A stretch of 14,476 nt of DNA from Bacteroidales bacterium 45-6 (GCA_001897035.1 MKRS01000206.1:1-14476), one strand, 5' to 3'. Numbered from the stretch's first letter, positions 1-7,425 are shown. Program-made: numbers and translations. Notes: generated from the letters alone by a model not told the origin.

Positions 1-2
1 CC

Positions 3-2363
3 AATAAAAAAATAGTAAAAAAGCCGTTTCATCTCCTTCTCTTTTTCCTTTGTGTCATTGCCTCAAGCAGCGTGTATGCCCAGACGACGGGCTCTATCCG
101 TGGGAAAATCACGAATGGTGGACCGGACGGGGTGGGGCGCGTAGGTGTTGAAATTGTAGAGTTGGGAGAACGTACCTCCACGGATATAAATGGAAATTAT
201 GCTTTTCCGTCAGTCGCCCCCGGCCATTACACGCTCGCCGTCAAGGCGGCACGTTTTCCTGAAAAACAGTTCCCGGTGGCCGTGAAACCCCAAGGGGAAA
301 CCGTGTTTAATTGCGATGTGTATCCGATTTCCCATTCGATAGGGGAAGTCGTAGTGTTGGGAGATCGTGAACGGATGATCCGGCGGGAGAGCACCACTGC
401 CGCACGTCTGCCAGTTTCCAATCTGGAAAATCCACAGGTGTTCAACGTGGTGCCTCAGCAGTTGTTGGAGCAGCAAGTGGTCACAGACCTTGGCCAAGCA
501 TTCAGCAACATTCCTGGTGCCGGTGTGCCGATCGCTTTCAATCAAAACCGGCTGGTGATTCTATCCAGAGGGTTCAATGTGCAGCCCAAATTCAGAAACG
601 GTTTGGCCGCCTTCATCCAGACTTCCATCGATCCGGTGAACATCGAACGCATCGAGGCCATCAAAGGGCCTTCGTCCACCCTTTTTGGAGCCAGCGAAGT
701 TTCCTACGGGGGATTAATCAACCGGGTGACGAAAAAGCCGTATAAGGAATTTGGCGGGGAAGCCTCTTATTCGATGGGGTCTTGGGAGCTGAACCGCTTG
801 ACCTTGGATGTGAATGCACCCGTCAACCGCAGCAAGACGCTTCTGTTCCGCATGAATGCAGCCGGACACTCGGAAAACAGCTTTCAGGATGCGGGCTTCA
901 CCAAAAGTTGTGCTTTCACTCCTTCCCTGTCGTATCAGGTGAACAGCAAGCTGGCTGTTTCCTTCGATTTGGAGCATGGCATCAACAAAGGGACTTCGCC
1001 CGTCCGTTTCACGCCCTACACCAAAGGCATCGTGAGCCAAGACATAGCCGACATGGGCCTCCCTTACACCCGTTCGTTTGCAAGCAACAACATGCCCTAC
1101 AACTCGCAGGCAACGAATGTAATTGTCCAAGCCAATTATCACATTTCGGAGCAGTGGAATTCCCAAACCACCATTAGCCGCACCTCTTCTTCTTTCGATG
1201 GGTACACATCGCAGCTGAGCGGCAGGTCGGCCACCACCTTGCGGGCGCAAGTGACTGTGGGAAAATATGAATATTATACGACTGACCTCCAACAAAATTT
1301 CACGGGTGACTTCAAACTGGGGAATCTTCGCAACCGCTTGTTGGTGGGGTTTAACTACTACAACTACAAGGCACGGCGTAACACGGTCAACGTGAACACG
1401 GCAACGGTCAATTTCACCCAACCGTTGACAACATATTACCGCACTTTCAGCAAATATTATGTGGATTCTGCTGCGCAAACGGCGGCGGTTGTCAATACCA
1501 CTGGGTGTGAAAACACCTATGGAGCCTATATCTCGAATGTGAGCAACATCACAGCCAATCTGCTGGTGATGCTGAGCTTGCGTTTGGATCGGTTTGAGAA
1601 CGCAGGCACATACACCGTTTCCACGGGCGTTACCACCGGGAAGTATGGGCAAACGGCTTTGTCTCCCAAACTGGGCGTGGTGTATCAATTGCTGTCCGAA
1701 CGCTTGTCACTGTTTGGAAACTACCTGAACGGGTTCACCAACCAAACGGGTTCGGATGTCAATGGGAACACATTTAAGCCCGAGCAGGCAAACCAATTCG
1801 AAGGAGGTATGAAAATAGACCTGTTTGAACACAAGCTGGCGGGGACGGTTAGCTACTACAACATTCAAGTGAAAGATATTGTGCGGACTGACCCGAGCAA
1901 TGCCGACTATTCCATCCAAAACGGGACGCAGGAAAGCAAAGGGGTGGAAGTGGATTTGGCAGCACAGCCGTTGAGCGGATGGCAATTGTTTGCCGGTTAT
2001 GCCTACAACCAGAGCCGCTACAAGCAAATAGACGAAACGTTGAACGGGCTTCGTCCTGCCGAATCGGGATCGGCCCACCAAGCAAACTTTTGGACAAGCT
2101 ATAAGATAGGGAGAGGCGCTTTGTCCGGTTTGGGCATTGGCTTTGGTGGCAACTACGGTAGCAAGTCCTATCAGACTAAAACGAATACGGCGGAAGTGAT
2201 TATTCCCAGCTATTTGGTGTTGAACTCAACAGTATTCTACCAATGTAAAGGTTTCCGCCTGGCACTCAAAGCGAACAACGTGACCAACGAAAAATACTGG
2301 TCAGCCCGCTTGGCCCCGCAAAAGCCATTCAATGTGGTGGGAAACGTTTCCTTCAATTTTTAA
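3..2363 (+). CDS. TonB-dependent siderophore-type outer-membrane receptor, 5' end cut by window edge
   Basis: Outer-membrane active transporter of the FhuA/FecA-like TonB-dependent receptor family; the substrate is probably a ferric siderophore or similar metal complex, energised by TonB-ExbBD. The frame is open from base 3 and reads a lysine-rich start, a hydrophobic run (HLLLFFLCVIASSS) and VYA before Q, a good signal peptide, so the true start lies just left of the window and the GTG at 72 is not the start. Domains: carboxypeptidase-regulatory-like domain about nt 81-310 (Bacteroidota-type N-terminal extension); plug about nt 425-740, containing RIEAIKGPSSTLFGASEVSYGGLINRV-type plug residues; 22-strand-type barrel to the end, closing on the terminal Phe (VSFNF) needed for BAM insertion. 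There is no SusD-like gene next to it, which argues against a SusC glycan system. The siderophore assignment is a family inference; the exact ligand is unknown. Confidence 0.9.
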   Translation, partial: NKKIVKKPFHLLLFFLCVIASSSVYAQTTGSIRGKITNGGPDGVGRVGVEIVELGERTSTDINGNYAFPSVAPGHYTLAVKAARFPEKQFPVAVKPQGETVFNCDVYPISHSIGEVVVLGDRERMIRRESTTAARLPVSNLENPQVFNVVPQQLLEQQVVTDLGQAFSNIPGAGVPIAFNQNRLVILSRGFNVQPKFRNGLAAFIQTSIDPVNIERIEAIKGPSSTLFGASEVSYGGLINRVTKKPYKEFGGEASYSMGSWELNRLTLDVNAPVNRSKTLLFRMNAAGHSENSFQDAGFTKSCAFTPSLSYQVNSKLAVSFDLEHGINKGTSPVRFTPYTKGIVSQDIADMGLPYTRSFASNNMPYNSQATNVIVQANYHISEQWNSQTTISRTSSSFDGYTSQLSGRSATTLRAQVTVGKYEYYTTDLQQNFTGDFKLGNLRNRLLVGFNYYNYKARRNTVNVNTATVNFTQPLTTYYRTFSKYYVDSAAQTAAVVNTTGCENTYGAYISNVSNITANLLVMLSLRLDRFENAGTYTVSTGVTTGKYGQTALSPKLGVVYQLLSERLSLFGNYLNGFTNQTGSDVNGNTFKPEQANQFEGGMKIDLFEHKLAGTVSYYNIQVKDIVRTDPSNADYSIQNGTQESKGVEVDLAAQPLSGWQLFAGYAYNQSRYKQIDETLNGLRPAESGSAHQANFWTSYKIGRGALSGLGIGFGGNYGSKSYQTKTNTAEVIIPSYLVLNSTVFYQCKGFRLALKANNVTNEKYWSARLAPQKPFNVVGNVSFNF

Positions 2364-2395
2364 GGAAAGAAGCAAGAGTTGTTTCTCTGAGTGTT

Positions 2396-2440
2396 ACAAT
2401 ATAGCCCTTTATGCGACAAGCGCATAAAGGGCTATATTGT
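2396..2440 (+). terminator. Perfect 20-bp hairpin after the TonB receptor gene
   Basis: Left arm 2396-2415 and right arm 2421-2440 are exact reverse complements over 20 bp with a 5-nt loop (acaag). It starts 33 nt after the receptor stop codon. The lower stem is A/T-rich (ACAATATA / TATATTGT) and the middle is GGGC/GCCC. No long U tract follows, only ttgtatgtc, so it could act as a terminator in either direction or as an mRNA-stabilising 3' hairpin. Confidence 0.75.
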
Positions 2441-2598
2441 TGTATGTCAAATTGTATGTCGAGGTGTATTTGTTCTCTAAACATGTCATCTTCATCGCTT
2501 GCATAAAGGCTTAGGGGCTTTGCGTTAAAAACGCGACAATCCTTTTTTCGCAAACTAACGACGGTCTTTATGTGTTATTACAAAAACAATTGACACCC
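2441..2598. other. Intergenic region upstream of the TMEM175-like gene
   Basis: About 158 bp with no coding potential I trust. It contains two copies of the 9-mer TTGTATGTC (2440-2448 and 2452-2460, period 12) directly after the terminator hairpin, and a small GCGTT-AAA-AACGC hairpin (2522-2534) followed 8 nt later by six T (2543-2548). A near match to the Bacteroidota -7 box, TGTATTTG (2465-2472), has one mismatch. None of these is strong enough to call a promoter. Confidence 0.4.
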
Positions 2599-3180
2599 AT
2601 GAACAAAAGTCGTTTGGAAGCTTTCAGTGATGGCGTTTTAGCCATAATCATAACTATCATGGTGCTGGAATTAAAAATTCCCGAAGGCGATGATTGGCAT
2701 TCTCTTCAACTGCTGTTGCCAAAATTCGTCAGCTATATCACCAGCTTTATTTACATCGCCATCTATTGGAACAACCACCATCATTTGCTACATACGGTTA
2801 AGCACATAACGGGGGGGATCCTTTGGGCAAACACGCATTTGCTTTTCTGGCTGTCGCTGGTGCCTTTTGTTACAGCTTGGGCGGGCGAGTGTCATTTCAC
2901 CGAGTTGCCTGTTGCGGCATACTCCTTTATGCTTTTGATGTCTGCCATTGCCTATTTCATTCTTTCAAGAACAATTGTGGCCGTTCATGGTAAGGAATCC
3001 GTTTTGTCAACGGCGATAGGCAAGGATCTCAAAGGAATGATATCGGTGATCGCTTATGCTCTGGCAGTGGTTTTTGCCTTCTTTGCAACGGAAATATCAC
3101 TGTTCCTGATTCTGGCAATGGCTGTGCTTTGGTTAATTCCCGATAGGCGAATAGAAAATAAGCTGAAAGAAAAAGAGTAA
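2599..3180 (+). CDS. TMEM175/DUF1211-family integral membrane protein (putative potassium channel)
   Basis: 193-residue polytopic membrane protein of the DUF1211/TMEM175 family, whose prokaryotic members form tetrameric K+-permeable channels in the inner membrane. The family signature is at the N-terminus: RLEAFSDG (R5, F9-S10-D11-G12) running into the first helix. TM2 carries the YWNNHHH motif (residues 56-62) and TM3 the WANTHLLFWLSLVPF segment (76-90). I see about six hydrophobic segments, and the length of about 200 aa suits the bacterial single-repeat form. The frame is open to a GTG at 2572, but the ATG at 2599 puts MNKSRLEAFSDG at the start, as in relatives, so I chose it. No Shine-Dalgarno is visible. 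It stands alone between a hairpin and a 221-bp AT-rich gap. Family membership is confident; ion selectivity is inferred. Confidence 0.88.
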   Translation: MNKSRLEAFSDGVLAIIITIMVLELKIPEGDDWHSLQLLLPKFVSYITSFIYIAIYWNNHHHLLHTVKHITGGILWANTHLLFWLSLVPFVTAWAGECHFTELPVAAYSFMLLMSAIAYFILSRTIVAVHGKESVLSTAIGKDLKGMISVIAYALAVVFAFFATEISLFLILAMAVLWLIPDRRIENKLKEKE

Positions 3181-3272
3181 TTGACAGATCGCTAACAGCT
3201 ATCATCCTAACACTTGTTTTTGTGCATAATCAAAGAATTCCGGGAAAATTAAATTTATTCCAATAAAATGAT

Positions 3273-3280
3273 TATTTTTG
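3273..3280 (+). promoter_or_regulatory. Possible -7 box in the AT-rich gap before the small secreted protein
   Basis: TATTTTTG matches the Bacteroidota -7 consensus TAnnTTTG exactly, within an AT-rich 221-bp gap (3181-3401). No TTG sits 17-23 nt upstream, so only half of the promoter is supported. It would give a leader of about 110 nt. Confidence 0.25.
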
Positions 3281-3401
3281 AAAATTCACTTCTGTTTCTT
3301 GAATAAATAAGTTTTTCAGAAATAAATTGGGGAGTGGAAACTAGTTGTAGGCTGTAGATTTACACCTTCGATTTTTTTTTCGGCATTATGCAAACTTGCT
3401 T

Positions 3402-3890
3402 ATGATTCAATCAATCTTCAAGTACGTATTAGCTACAGTTTTCTTGCTTTTGTTCTCGCTGGCTGCATGGGCGCAATCTATGGAATCGGAACTGAAAAAA
3501 GACTTGCTAAGATCCATCAAAACAGACAACGACAACCGGAAACCAACGGCCGATTCTTTGCGAAACTCCACACCCAGGCAGATTGCTCCTGCAATAAAGT
3601 TGGAGCAAAAATACCATTTGGATGACCCGCGCAACAAGCTTTCGTTCAAAGATATTCTTCCGGAGAATAAGCGCCTGAAAACGGCTGACACGCTCTCGCT
3701 TAAATTTGATAAGAAATCTTTGAAGATGGCTTACTACTACCATTTTACCACGGTTTACAATGGAAACCATTTTGTGACAGGGGTTTCTCAAATGGGATTC
3801 ACCCTCAATATAAGCGGCGGAGGTCGGAAAAAGCTTTCCAAGAAGACAAGGCGAATTCTCCGTGAAGTGTATGGGATGAAGGACCAATAA
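3402..3890 (+). CDS. Small secreted protein of unknown function
   Basis: 162-residue protein that I do not recognise with confidence; it resembles the small exported DUF proteins common in Bacteroidales. Residues 1-24 form a clear Sec signal peptide (FKYVLATVFLLLFSLAAWA before Q25). There is no Cys at the cleavage site, so it is not a lipoprotein, and the mature part should be periplasmic or exported. The mature chain is charged, with a central part rich in K/D/R/S, an aromatic cluster AYYYHFTTVYNGNHF in the second half, a GGG turn and a very basic tail (RKKLSKKTRRILREVYG). The open frame reaches a TTG at 3396, but the ATG at 3402 starts the signal peptide cleanly. No catalytic motif is visible. 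The 96-bp gap to the pirin gene leaves co-transcription possible but unproven. Confidence 0.75.
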   Translation: MIQSIFKYVLATVFLLLFSLAAWAQSMESELKKDLLRSIKTDNDNRKPTADSLRNSTPRQIAPAIKLEQKYHLDDPRNKLSFKDILPENKRLKTADTLSLKFDKKSLKMAYYYHFTTVYNGNHFVTGVSQMGFTLNISGGGRKKLSKKTRRILREVYGMKDQ

Positions 3891-3958
3891 CCGGCTAATC
3901 GGATGTTAAAACGGTTTCCTTGCCTATTGAACAATACGCCTTCTCTGTGCGTTCTTTC

Positions 3959-3980
3959 ATCATTATTTATCGATAATGAT
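3959..3980. promoter_or_regulatory. Overlapping palindromes just upstream of the pirin start (candidate operator or hairpin)
   Basis: ATCATTAT (3959-3966) and ATAATGAT (3973-3980) are exact reverse complements around a 6-nt spacer. A second perfect 10-bp palindrome, TTATCGATAA (3967-3976), overlaps the spacer. The element ends 6 nt before the ATG at 3987, where a bound repressor or an mRNA hairpin could block translation. No regulator gene is adjacent, so the role is inferred from position only. Confidence 0.4.
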
Positions 3981-3986
3981 ATTACA

Positions 3987-4865
3987 ATGAGCAAAAAAGA
4001 GATAGAAGCGGTCATAGCTCCGCCAGCGTCACATTGGGTGGGGGACGGATTCAAGGTGCATAACTTTATTCCCGGTGTCCGGGGATTAGACATGCAGCGG
4101 ATGGATCCGATTATCCTGATGGATTACAACGCCAAGATGAAAGTGGCGGGAGCGGAAAATCCCGGAGGCGTGGGTGTGCATCCGCACCGTGGATTCGAAA
4201 CCGTGACCATCGCATATCAGGGAAAAGTGCAGCACCACGACAGCCATGGCGGCGGTGGAATTATCGGCCAAGGCGACGTGCAGTGGATGACCGCTTCGTC
4301 CGGCATATTGCACAAAGAATATTATGAAAAAGAATGGGCCAAGACTGGCGGTGATTTCCAGATGGTGCAGCTTTGGGTCAATCTTCCGAAGGAGGCCAAA
4401 ATGTCTCTTCCAAGGTATCAGGCGATTCTTCGTGAGAACATGGGGCGTGTTGTATTGGAGGATTCAGTGAGTTCCGTCGAGATAATTGCTGGAGAATACA
4501 AAGGCACAAAAGGACCTGCTCTCACATTCTCAAACGTCCAGTTGATGAACGCCCGCCTCCAGAAAGGAGGGAAGGCTGATTTCAGCTTCCCGTCTCGATT
4601 CAACACGGCCATTTTGGTGGTTGAAGGCAGCGTGGTTGTGAACGGGAATGAGCATGTGCCGACCAACTATTTTGTGAAATTTAAAAATGAAGGGGAAGAT
4701 TTCTCTATCGAAGCAAAGGAGGATTCCATTGTGTTGGTATTGAGTGGCGATCCCATCCGTGAACCTATTGCAGCTTACGGCCCTTTTGTGATGAATACGC
4801 AAGCGGAAATTCGTCAGGCATTCCAAGATTTTGAAGCTGGGAAATTTGGCTATCTGGAAGATTAA
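3987..4865 (+). CDS. Pirin family protein (bicupin)
   Basis: 292-residue cytosolic bicupin of the pirin family. Characterised members bind Fe in the N-terminal cupin; some have quercetinase activity and others modulate enzymes or transcription. The four metal ligands of pirins are all visible: H65 and H67 in VHPHRGFET, then H109 and E111 in SGILHKE. The family pattern GxGDVQWMTASSGILH is intact, and residues of the C-terminal cupin about 180-290 end normally. The frame stays open upstream to 3903, but those 28 codons are not pirin-like and the ATG at 3987 (MSKKEIEAVI) fits homologues. A palindromic element abuts the start. Downstream it converges with the chrA-like gene across a shared terminator. 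Family assignment is firm; whether it is an enzyme or a regulator cannot be told from the sequence. Confidence 0.93.
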   Translation: MSKKEIEAVIAPPASHWVGDGFKVHNFIPGVRGLDMQRMDPIILMDYNAKMKVAGAENPGGVGVHPHRGFETVTIAYQGKVQHHDSHGGGGIIGQGDVQWMTASSGILHKEYYEKEWAKTGGDFQMVQLWVNLPKEAKMSLPRYQAILRENMGRVVLEDSVSSVEIIAGEYKGTKGPALTFSNVQLMNARLQKGGKADFSFPSRFNTAILVVEGSVVVNGNEHVPTNYFVKFKNEGEDFSIEAKEDSIVLVLSGDPIREPIAAYGPFVMNTQAEIRQAFQDFEAGKFGYLED

Positions 4866-4882
4866 GATCTAATTTCTATAAG

Positions 4883-4911
4883 GAAAAGCGGGCGTGTGCG
4901 CCTTGCTTTTC
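4883..4911. terminator. Bidirectional terminator between pirin and chrA-like genes
   Basis: GAAAAGC (4883-4889) pairs with GCTTTTC (4905-4911), enclosing a second helix GGCG (4891-4894) with CGCC (4899-4902) and a TGTG loop. A-rich left and T-rich right flanks give a U-rich exit on both strands. It lies in the 51-bp gap between two convergent stop codons. Confidence 0.8.
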
Positions 4912-4916
4912 TTTCC

Positions 4917-6050
4917 TCAAACGAGTGTGAGCAAGTAGCCTGTTAGGGAGCCACCTACCACAATGAACGCACTGTTTACCCCCTTGAATCCGAAAGCGAT
5001 CGAAATGCTTGCGATGGCAATCAAAATTGTCCGCCAATCAGTAACGCTATCTCTGCCCATTTGAAAACAGACTGCCACGATAATGGCCACCGATGCCACG
5101 TTCACGGCATCCAGAAAGGCGGAAAACAGCTTCGATCCGCGCATCTTCTTCACTAAGGGATTGAGCAACGCAACAAAAACAAAGGAGGGCAAGAAGATGG
5201 CGACCGTCGAAACAATTGCTCCTGCCAAACCGTTGATCTGATAGCCGATAAAAGTCACCGAGGAGAAAACGGGACCTGGCGTGAACTGCCCCACAGCAAT
5301 CGCGTCTATCAGTTGAGATCTGGTCAAAAGTCCAGTCGATACTAATTCGGAGTCGAGAAAAGCAAACAACACATAACCGCTTCCATAAATGATCGCCCCA
5401 ATTTTTAGGAAAATCCAAAACAGATTGACATTGCTTGCAGCCAGCAGGGTTGAGCCGGACGCTTGCATGAAAATTGCGGGAACGATACTTTTCGCATCCC
5501 CATTTCCTGATTTTCGCACGTAGGTGATGAACATGGCGAAGAAACCGGCACCAAACATCAAATAAATTTCGTTGATGTGGCACAGCGAGCCAACCAATAC
5601 GAGTATGCCGATCGCTATCAGCTCTGCGGATTTTAGCGACTTCTTTGCCAAGGGGAAAATGGCCCCCAGTATAATGGCGATGATGGCGGGCTTGATTCCG
5701 TAAACAAAGGGCTGCACTTCGGGTAGCTGGCCGTATTGTTTGTAAAGCCAAGCAAACCCAAATGTAATGAGCACTGCCGGAAAAATGAAGCAAAGTCCGG
5801 CAACCAGCAAGCCTTTCCACCCTCCTTTTTCGTGTCCGATGTGGATGGCCATTTCCGTGCTGTTAGGCCCTGGAATCAAGTTTGTTGCACCCATCAAGTC
5901 CAAGAAATGCTGCTCGCTCAGCCATTTTCTTTTTCGCACAACCTCTTCCTGCATCATGGCGATGTGTGCGGCGGGTCCTCCAAAACCCAAGATCCCCAAT
6001 TTTAGAAAAAGTTTTGCAAGGTCTTTTGCGTTGGCCTTATGTTGTTCCAT
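4917..6050 (-). CDS. chrA: Long-chain ChrA-type chromate/anion transporter
   Basis: 377-residue inner-membrane protein of the CHR (chromate ion transporter) superfamily in the long, two-repeat form; characterised members export chromate in exchange for protons. First repeat: LGILGFGGPAAHIAM (FGGP at 23-26) and ATNLIPGPNSTEMAIHIG (PGP at 60-62). Second repeat: IIYGSGYVLFAFL (about 220-232) and AVGQFTPGPVFSSVTFIGY (PGP at 258-260), the expected repeat of the same signature. About ten or more hydrophobic segments cover the rest. The open frame reaches a GTG at 6074, but the ATG at 6050 (MEQHKANAK) is a more natural start. No chrB or other chromium-resistance gene is nearby, so the true anion may be something else. 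Family call confident; chromate as substrate is inferred. Confidence 0.87.
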   Translation of the reverse strand: MEQHKANAKDLAKLFLKLGILGFGGPAAHIAMMQEEVVRKRKWLSEQHFLDLMGATNLIPGPNSTEMAIHIGHEKGGWKGLLVAGLCFIFPAVLITFGFAWLYKQYGQLPEVQPFVYGIKPAIIAIILGAIFPLAKKSLKSAELIAIGILVLVGSLCHINEIYLMFGAGFFAMFITYVRKSGNGDAKSIVPAIFMQASGSTLLAASNVNLFWIFLKIGAIIYGSGYVLFAFLDSELVSTGLLTRSQLIDAIAVGQFTPGPVFSSVTFIGYQINGLAGAIVSTVAIFLPSFVFVALLNPLVKKMRGSKLFSAFLDAVNVASVAIIVAVCFQMGRDSVTDWRTILIAIASISIAFGFKGVNSAFIVVGGSLTGYLLTLV

Positions 6051-6233
6051 TTTTAGGTTGATTTTTTCTTTCACTCGCTACCTGTTCTTTTCAAAAGTGA
6101 TTGGAAGCCAATTCTTTTCTTTGTGTTGTCACACCTGACAGGTGTATCGCAAAGCAACGAAAAAAAATCCAGTGGCACAAGCATTTGCGGCTAAGAGGCA
6201 GTGAAGAAATTGGGTGAGGCGATTGCCAATCAA
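6051..6233. promoter_or_regulatory. Gap between nadD and chrA with a 15-bp palindrome
   Basis: The 183-bp gap separates two minus-strand genes. ACACCTG (6131-6137), a central A (6138) and CAGGTGT (6139-6145) form a perfect odd palindrome, 80 bp before the chrA start: a candidate operator. A near -7 box on the minus strand (CACTTTTG, 6099-6092) has one mismatch and no paired TTG. An A8 run at 6160-6168 reads as a T run on the minus strand and may help end nadD transcription, but I see no clean stem before it. Confidence 0.35.
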
Positions 6234-6806
6234 TCAGTACAGCTGATTTTCTTTTATGTATTTCCATACTTTTTCGGGAAGAAAAGCCTGGATGTTTTTT
6301 CCGTCCTTGATGCTTTGGCGGACAAAGGTGGACGAGATTTCCACAACGGGCGAATCGAGCGTTTCCACTTGTGACCGGAACGATTCCGGTATGCTGACTG
6401 GGTAGCCGAGCCGATTGTAGATGTAGATATGATAGTTTTGAATGATTTGTTCGTAGTGGCGCCATTTCTCGAAAACGGCCCAGTTGTCGGCCCCGATCAC
6501 GAGCGAAAACCGATGTTCCGGATAAGCCATTTCCAAAGCTTTCAGCGTGTCGATGGTGTAAGAAGGTATGGGTTGGTGGAACTCGAAGTCGCTTGCATTC
6601 AGTTTCTCGTATCCTTCCAATGCCAATTTCACCATTTGCAGGCGGAGGCTTTGGTCGGCAAGCGATGTAGGTGATTTTAGCGGATTTTGCGGACTCACCA
6701 CAAACCAGATTTCATCCAGCGGGCTGAATTCCGCAATGAAATTGGCTATCATCAGGTGTCCCTGATGGATAGGGTTGAAGGAGCCTGAAAGAATCCCGAT
6801 GTTCAT
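6234..6806 (-). CDS. nadD: Nicotinate-nucleotide adenylyltransferase
   Basis: 190-residue cytosolic nucleotidyltransferase that joins nicotinate mononucleotide and ATP to make deamido-NAD in NAD synthesis. The HxGH signature is present in GSFNPIHQGH (H14 and H17), where it binds ATP. PSYTIDTL (81-88), IGADNW (104-109) and the C-terminal ISSTFVR (157-163) are the standard NadD motifs, all intact. The length is typical. Its ATG overlaps the stop of gmk by 4 bp (an ATGA junction), so it should be translated by coupling as the third gene of yicC-gmk-nadD, an arrangement known in Bacteroidales. No promoter of its own is seen. Confidence 0.96.
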   Translation of the reverse strand: MNIGILSGSFNPIHQGHLMIANFIAEFSPLDEIWFVVSPQNPLKSPTSLADQSLRLQMVKLALEGYEKLNASDFEFHQPIPSYTIDTLKALEMAYPEHRFSLVIGADNWAVFEKWRHYEQIIQNYHIYIYNRLGYPVSIPESFRSQVETLDSPVVEISSTFVRQSIKDGKNIQAFLPEKVWKYIKENQLY

Positions 6807-7369
6807 GTGTCAAGAAATTTCTTTACGGCTTGATACACATTTTCTTTCGCGGTGTCCAAGTTGTCGTTGAGGATACTCACGTCAAATTTGGAAGCATATT
6901 CCATTTCCAGCTTTGCTTTTTGCACCCGCACATCGATCACCTCGGGGGCATCAGTACCCCGCTTTACAAGGCGCGAACGCAGTTCCTCGATGGAAGGTGG
7001 CATAATGAAAACCGAGAGTGCTTCGCCTCCGAATATTTCTTTCAGGTGACATCCTCCCACCACATCTACATCGAAGATCACATGACCTCCGTTGTCGAAA
7101 ATGCGTTGAATTTCGCTGCGAAGGGTGCCGTAGTATTTGTCGGCATACACTTCCTCATATTCTACGAATTCATCGTCGGCGATCCGTTGGCGGAATTCAT
7201 CGGGTGTCAGAAAATAATATTCGCGTCCGTGCTGCTCTTCGCCCCGCGGAAGCCGGCTGGTGGCGGAGATGGAGAAATGGAGATGAAGTTCCGGCTTTGT
7301 GAGCAAGTAGTTCACGATGGTGGACTTGCCTGATCCTGAAGGCGCCGAAAAGATAACTAATTTACCCAT
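6803..7369 (-). CDS. gmk: Guanylate kinase
   Basis: 188-residue cytosolic kinase that phosphorylates GMP to GDP with ATP, essential for GTP/dGTP supply. The P-loop SAPSGSGKST is at residues 8-17. The GMP-binding region is SISATSRLPRGEEQHGREYYF (about 33-53), followed by EEVYADKYYGT (about 71-82) and a Walker-B-like VIFDVDVVGG (97-106). All key features are intact and the length is typical. It starts at ATG 7369 and overlaps nadD by 4 bp. A 56-bp gap containing short repeats separates it from yicC upstream, so the three genes probably share the yicC promoter. Confidence 0.97.
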   Translation of the reverse strand: MGKLVIFSAPSGSGKSTIVNYLLTKPELHLHFSISATSRLPRGEEQHGREYYFLTPDEFRQRIADDEFVEYEEVYADKYYGTLRSEIQRIFDNGGHVIFDVDVVGGCHLKEIFGGEALSVFIMPPSIEELRSRLVKRGTDAPEVIDVRVQKAKLEMEYASKFDVSILNDNLDTAKENVYQAVKKFLDT

Positions 7370-7373
7370 ACGT

Positions 7374-7420
7374 TAATGTGCCAATATGATAATGTGCCAA
7401 TGTGCCAATTTGAGAATTGG
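7374..7420. repeat. Short intergenic repeats between yicC and gmk
   Basis: Three exact copies of AATGTGCCAAT (7375-7385, 7391-7401 and 7399-7409, the last two overlapping by AAT), followed by a CCAATT-tgag-AATTGG hairpin (7405-7420). Read along the transcribed strand the unit is ATTGGCACATT. A 10/11 match, ATTAGCACATT, lies before cls at 10901-10911 in the same orientation to transcription. It resembles short dispersed intergenic repeats that I recall from Bacteroidales genomes; the function is unknown. Confidence 0.6.
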
Positions 7421-7425
7421 ACAAT

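Noticed and set aside
714..1688. Long minus-strand open frame (324 codons) opposite the TonB receptor
   Set aside because: The plus-strand receptor protein is fully convincing over this range; the minus-strand translation is rich in H, R, G and V with no domain, typical of an antisense shadow.
2522..2548. GCGTT-AAA-AACGC hairpin plus T6 as an intrinsic terminator
   Set aside because: The stem is 5 bp with a 3-nt loop, and the T run starts 8 nt later, so the geometry is wrong for a terminator.
5047..5820. Second minus-strand frame (257 codons) inside the chrA-type gene
   Set aside because: The ChrA frame has intact paired FGGP/PGP signatures; the other frame is arginine/cysteine-rich and matches no family.
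1..6074. The TonB receptor, TMEM175, secreted protein, pirin and ChrA genes as one new functional system
   Set aside because: They are separated by terminators and a convergent junction and share no visible partner, so a joint system is not supported.
7374..7420. The repeated AATGTGCCAAT units as a CRISPR array
   Set aside because: Units are 11 bp, overlap each other and lack unique spacers of constant length; no cas genes are present.
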